Source of the DNA: Herminiimonas sp.
GTDB lineage: Bacteria > Pseudomonadota > Gammaproteobacteria > Burkholderiales > Burkholderiaceae_D
Direction of reading: 5' to 3'
Assembly: GCA_027310305.1 (NCBI GenBank)
Contig: DAIDBD010000030.1
Coordinates: 1 to 42,769 of the forward strand
DNA: 42,769 bases
The notes below the pieces were generated by a model. The model saw only the letters and a program-made list of their open reading frames with translations. It searched no databases and was not told where the DNA came from. A program made the position numbers and the translations under genes. The stretch's first letter is position 1. Each line of letters starts with the position of its first letter. This document shows, piece after piece, positions 39,920 to 42,769 of this stretch.

Positions 39920-41267
39920 TGGAAACCTCCCCCGATTCCGCGACTTTCCAGGATTGGATCGCATTATTGTGATAGATGGATTTCGTGCCTCGTACCGCTC
40001 TGAGTTGCTTGATCTTCGGTTGAACGTAGCCGGTTTCGTCAATCGCCCGCGATTGCAGGATGGCGGGCGAGCCGTCCCAGTTCCAGTCGATGTTGAAGCG
40101 CGTCAGGCACTTCGTCAGTATCGGCGTTTCAAGTCTGGCGGTGCGCCAGTTGCGGCCGCCATCGACGGACACATCCACCCGCTTGATCTTGCCGCGGCCG
40201 GACCAGGCCAGGCCGGTGATATTGTTGAAGCCTTTGTCCAGCAGGATCTGGCCGCCGGACGGCGACGTAATCACCGATTTGCATTCCTGGATCGACGTGT
40301 ACTGCCGCTGCTGCCCGTCCGGCAGCAGATCGACATAGTGGATGGATTCGTCTTTTGCTCCCCACGGCTGGTCCCCTACCTCGATGCGGCGCAGCCACTT
40401 GACCCACGAGACGCCTTGCACGCCGGGCACAACCAACCGCAGCGGATAACCGTTTTCCGGGCGCAGCATCTCGCCGTTCATGCCGTATGCAACGATCACG
40501 TCGTCGAGTGCGCGATCCATCGCGATGGTACGGGTCATTGCCGAACCGTCGCCGCCTTCCGCCAGAATGAACTTCCCGTTCTTTCGATCGAAGCCGCAAT
40601 CGTCCAGCAGCACCGAAAGCGGAACACCGGTGAATTCGCAGCAGCTCAGCATGCCGTGCGTATATTGGACGGTGGGAACCGCTACATTGCCCCATTCGGT
40701 CGCGCTGTTTGCGCCGCACTCGATGAAATGCATCCGCGAGACCGACGGTAGCCGCATCAGATCGTCCATCGTGTAGACCTTCGGATTCTTGACCAGGCCG
40801 TTGATCATGAACCGATGCGTGGAAGGATCGATGTCGTACCAGCCCTGATGGTGGCGCTCGAAATGCAGGCCGCTCGGCGTGATGATGCCGAACAGTCCCT
40901 GCAACGGCGCGAACGCCACCGATGCCGCCGATACCCGGGTCAGTCCCGGCGATTCGCGGCGCAGCAGATTCTTTTCGTATTTCGACGGCTGTCCGTAAGG
41001 ATTGGCCGCGACCGGATTGCCGAGCGTGGTTGCCGCTTTCGTCGGGACGAGGATATTGGGATCGCCCTCGAACCCGGCCGCTTTCGCCGATTGCACCAAC
41101 GCCGCGCCGCTGCCGATTACCGCGCTTGCGGCGAGAAAGCTCTTGCGTAAAAATCCGCGCCGCTCTTCATTCAGGCCATCTGACGTGATTGCATTGCACA
41201 ACTGCGGCTCGATAAAATTTTCCGGCGCTTTGAGAATTCGCCCGGTTTTCCTGATTTCATTCGGCAT
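39906..41267 (-). CDS. soxC: Sulfane dehydrogenase subunit SoxC (molybdenum)
   Basis: SoxC is the molybdopterin subunit of sulfane dehydrogenase, which removes six electrons from the SoxY-bound sulfane. The 453-residue protein has a long N-terminal region ending in a twin-arginine signal (ERRGFLRKSFLAASAVIGSG). The sulfite-oxidase-type Mo domain contains the ligand Cys region MHFIECGANSATEWGNVAVP and GMLSCCEFTGVPLSVLLDD. The dimerisation domain follows at the C-terminus (DVSVDGGRNWRTARLE). With SoxD it makes the pathway complete, so thiosulfate can be fully oxidised to sulfate without sulfur globules. It leads the sox operon. Confidence 0.95.
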   Translation of the reverse strand: MPNEIRKTGRILKAPENFIEPQLCNAITSDGLNEERRGFLRKSFLAASAVIGSGAALVQSAKAAGFEGDPNILVPTKAATTLGNPVAANPYGQPSKYEKNLLRRESPGLTRVSAASVAFAPLQGLFGIITPSGLHFERHHQGWYDIDPSTHRFMINGLVKNPKVYTMDDLMRLPSVSRMHFIECGANSATEWGNVAVPTVQYTHGMLSCCEFTGVPLSVLLDDCGFDRKNGKFILAEGGDGSAMTRTIAMDRALDDVIVAYGMNGEMLRPENGYPLRLVVPGVQGVSWVKWLRRIEVGDQPWGAKDESIHYVDLLPDGQQRQYTSIQECKSVITSPSGGQILLDKGFNNITGLAWSGRGKIKRVDVSVDGGRNWRTARLETPILTKCLTRFNIDWNWDGSPAILQSRAIDETGYVQPKIKQLRAVRGTKSIYHNNAIQSWKVAESGEVSNVQV

Positions 41268-41332
41268 GCCAAACGCCCCTCCAGAGGATTGAACAATTAT
41301 TATTGCTTTGAATCAATTAAACAAATAAATGG

Positions 41333-41356
41333 TTATATAGTCATGCACTTATGTAA
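41333..41356. promoter_or_regulatory. Candidate SoxR site upstream of soxC
   Basis: This AT-rich stretch reads TTATATAGTCATGCACTTAT. Its reverse complement, ATAAGTGCATGACTATAT, matches the site before soxR at 15 of 18 positions. It lies 66 bp upstream of the soxC start, where an ArsR-type repressor would block the promoter. Confidence 0.5.
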
Positions 41357-41407
41357 TGGACGTGACAATTGCGGATTTTCCCGACGTTAGCCCTGCATCT
41401 TCATTCG

Positions 41408-41755
41408 CTAGCTCGCGTTTGCGACATTGAGCGCCGCCGTTTGCATGACGCGCAGGGAAACTTGTCCGCATACCGTTTTGCACAGCTTCATCGTATTTTC
41501 ATCATGAATTTTGTAATACACCTGGGTTCCGTCCCTGCGCCGGGCCAAAATCTTTGCGCGATACAGCAGGCTGAGATGACGCGAAATATTTGCCTGCGTC
41601 GAGCCTGTTTGGACGACGATATCTCCCACCGCGCGCTCTCCTTCACATAACGCATACAGAATTTTCAGCCGCGTCGGTTCCGCGAGCAGTGCAAAGTATT
41701 CCGACACAAGGTTGAATACTTCATGCATCTGGTCGGCGTTCGCGTTGGGAAGCAT
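41408..41755 (-). CDS. soxR: ArsR-family sulfur-responsive repressor SoxR
   Basis: This 115-residue winged-helix repressor (FALLAEPTRLKILYALCEGE, TGSTQANISRHLSLLYRAKI, RRDGTQVYYKI) has cysteines at C37, C92 and C96 (LYALCEGE, KLCKTVCGQ), which suits thiol-persulfide sensing as in sox-cluster SoxR proteins. The ATG at 41755 is chosen because the frame upstream runs through an AT-rich operator-like repeat. It lies upstream of soxC in the same direction and divergent from the DsrE-like gene, with similar motifs at all three promoters. Confidence 0.85.
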   Translation of the reverse strand: MLPNANADQMHEVFNLVSEYFALLAEPTRLKILYALCEGERAVGDIVVQTGSTQANISRHLSLLYRAKILARRRDGTQVYYKIHDENTMKLCKTVCGQVSLRVMQTAALNVANAS

Positions 41756-41767
41756 AAATTGGGAAAC

Positions 41768-41791
41768 GTTATATAAGTGTATGCATATATA
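41768..41791. promoter_or_regulatory. Candidate SoxR site at the soxR promoter
   Basis: The core ATATAAGTGTATGCATATAT lies 13 bp before the soxR start. The ATAAGTG and TATAT elements recur upstream of soxC. This placement suits autoregulation. Confidence 0.5.
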
Positions 41792-41938
41792 AACCGATTC
41801 GCGATGGAAACGCAAACACTTTTGATCATGCGCTGCACCAAATCTTGGCGTTTCGAGACCTTCACATACTTCTCAGCAAATCAACGCCCGGCATGCAACA
41901 ACGCGTGCAAGTTGAATTGCGTTATGCAATAATTATTT

Positions 41939-41964
41939 GCGCATATAGTTATACGTGCATGCGC
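41939..41964. promoter_or_regulatory. Candidate SoxR site upstream of the DsrE-like gene
   Basis: GCGCAT and ATGCGC form perfect 6-bp arms around an AT-rich centre that starts ATATAGTTATAC, similar to the ATATAGTCAT of the soxC site. It lies 43 bp upstream of the DsrE-like start. Confidence 0.45.
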
Positions 41965-42006
41965 TCAACAAAGCGTACACCCATAATCACTACAACAGGA
42001 GACAGC

Positions 42007-42459
42007 ATGATGCGTGCCTTTTTACGAATTGTCAGCCTCGGTTTCATTTTCACGTTTTGCATCGGTTCAGCCAGTTTTGCGCAAAGCCCGGCGAACAGCG
42101 GCATGCACGCCTCCGCGAAACACAAAGTGGTCTTTCAAGTGAGCGATAGCGATACGAAAAAGTGGGAGCTCACCTTGAACAACATCAAGAATATCCAGAA
42201 GGATCTCGGTTCCAATAATCTGGACGTCGAAGTGGTTGCCTATGGGCCCGGGATCGGCATGCTGAAGCTCGATTCCAAGGTCGCACCACGCATCGGAGAG
42301 GCGCTCAGGACAGGCGTAAAAATCGTCGCCTGTGAAAACACCATGCACGGTCAAAGCCTGACCAAGGACGACATGCTGCCTGACATCGGCTATGTTCCTG
42401 CCGGCGTCGTCGAAATCATGAAAAAGCAGGAAGAAGGCTACTCTTACGTGCGTCCTTGA
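42007..42459 (+). CDS. Exported DsrE-family protein
   Basis: This 150-residue DsrE/DsrF-like protein has a clear signal peptide (MMRAFLRIVSLGFIFTFCIG through SASFAQ). The mature domain has KHKVVFQVSDSDTKKWELTL, LDVEVVAYGPGIGMLKLDSK and the conserved Cys in VKIVACENTMHGQ, then EEGYSYVRP at the end. DsrE proteins carry sulfur on a cysteine, usually in the cytoplasm; an exported form beside sox genes suggests a periplasmic sulfur carrier or scavenger. AGGAGA lies eight bases before the ATG. It is divergent from soxR and shares operator-like motifs with it. Confidence 0.88.
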   Translation: MMRAFLRIVSLGFIFTFCIGSASFAQSPANSGMHASAKHKVVFQVSDSDTKKWELTLNNIKNIQKDLGSNNLDVEVVAYGPGIGMLKLDSKVAPRIGEALRTGVKIVACENTMHGQSLTKDDMLPDIGYVPAGVVEIMKKQEEGYSYVRP

Positions 42460-42535
42460 CATCGGTCGATCCGCAATCAGACCGCTGACCGCGGCCGACG
42501 CTTTACAGACCGCGCACTGACTCTTCAAGGGCATC

Positions 42536-42769
42536 ATGGATTTGACGCAACCCCTCGCATACCGGCAGCCGGACGGCTTCTTCAAACGCCTGACGATCAT
42601 CGACTGGCTGTATGCGGCGACGCTGGGCGCCGCCGCGCTGTTCGCGCTGAACCGGTTCGGCGCGCACATGGATTACTACGAAAAAATCATCCTGATGGCG
42701 GCCGCGCCCACCTTCGCCTGGCTCGGATGGCACTGGAAACCGGTGCGCCCGCTGATGGCCGGTCTGGCG
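42536..42769 (+). CDS. ccsB: Cytochrome c biogenesis membrane protein, CcsB/ResC-like (5' part, cut by window edge)
   Basis: The first 78 residues are visible: MDLTQPLAYRQPDGFFKRLT, then a helix IDWLYAATLGAAALFALNRF, GAHMDYYEKIILMAAAPTFA and WLGWHWKPVRPLMAG. The layout (two helices, YYEK and WHWKPV) matches the N-terminus of CcsA/CcsB-type haem-handling proteins of system II cytochrome c maturation, as in Burkholderiales. It lies 76 bp after the DsrE-like gene. If right, it would attach haem to the Sox cytochromes. The gene runs off the window. Confidence 0.6.
   Translation, partial: MDLTQPLAYRQPDGFFKRLTIIDWLYAATLGAAALFALNRFGAHMDYYEKIILMAAAPTFAWLGWHWKPVRPLMAGLA

Noticed and set aside
1-42769. 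tRNA, rRNA, CRISPR arrays, phage genes, toxin-antitoxin pairs
   Set aside because: None was recognised on either strand by reading; a covariance-model search would be needed to exclude small RNAs.

Overview
The window looks like a chromosomal segment of a betaproteobacterium, most likely Burkholderiales and possibly Oxalobacteraceae. This is inferred from a minCDE operon, a soxCDYZXAB cluster with molybdenum SoxC, a CcsB-type cytochrome c maturation protein at the right edge, many LacI/GntR/ArsR-controlled transport operons, and moderately high GC. No rRNA, tRNA, CRISPR array or phage was seen.

Layout. (1) 1-1.3 kb: an IS630-family element whose transposase is split in two frames at an in-frame A AAA AAA heptamer, which fits programmed -1 frameshifting. 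(2) 1.4-10.3 kb, minus strand: a seven-gene operon reading sugar-type ABC importer (binding protein, two permeases, ATPase), AtsA-like cytoplasmic sulfatase, its formylglycine-generating enzyme, and a SulP anion transporter. A divergent LacI regulator (10.6-11.7 kb) sits across a promoter region with a perfect 16-bp LacI-type palindrome. (3) 11.7-19.4 kb, minus strand: a second long transcription unit reading GntR/UTRA regulator, NitT/TauT-type ABC importer, GMC alcohol dehydrogenase, aldehyde dehydrogenase and an enolase-superfamily acid-sugar enzyme. Read together, regions 2 and 3 suggest uptake of an organic sulfate ester, removal of sulfate in the cytoplasm, and stepwise oxidation of the freed alcohol to an acid that an enolase-family enzyme then processes. 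This pathway is inferred; the substrate is unknown.

(4) 19.7-24.6 kb: housekeeping minCDE and a PAS-GAF-PAS-GGDEF-EAL protein. (5) 24.9-28.5 kb: a persulfide/sulfide detoxification module. A BigR/SqrR-type repressor with the two sensor cysteines is divergent from an ETHE1-type persulfide dioxygenase, followed by a separate DUF442 phosphatase-like protein (the two halves of Blh) and a small membrane protein. Downstream of the repressor lie two YeeE/YedE half-transporters and a TauE/SafE exporter. (6) 28.5-34.0 kb: a QseB/PmrA-type two-component system divergent from dsbD, an Lgt-like membrane domain fused to a TlpA thioredoxin, and dsbG. (7) 34.1-42.5 kb: a complete Sox thiosulfate-oxidation cluster (soxC-D-Y-Z-X-A-B and a thioredoxin) with its ArsR-type SoxR and a divergent exported DsrE-like protein, ending in a partial ccsB-like gene.

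Sulfur is the theme of most of the window: sulfate esters at the left, persulfide handling and thiol relay in the middle, thiosulfate oxidation at the right. The Dsb/TlpA relay and CcsB plausibly supply reductant and haem-attachment capacity for the periplasmic Sox proteins.
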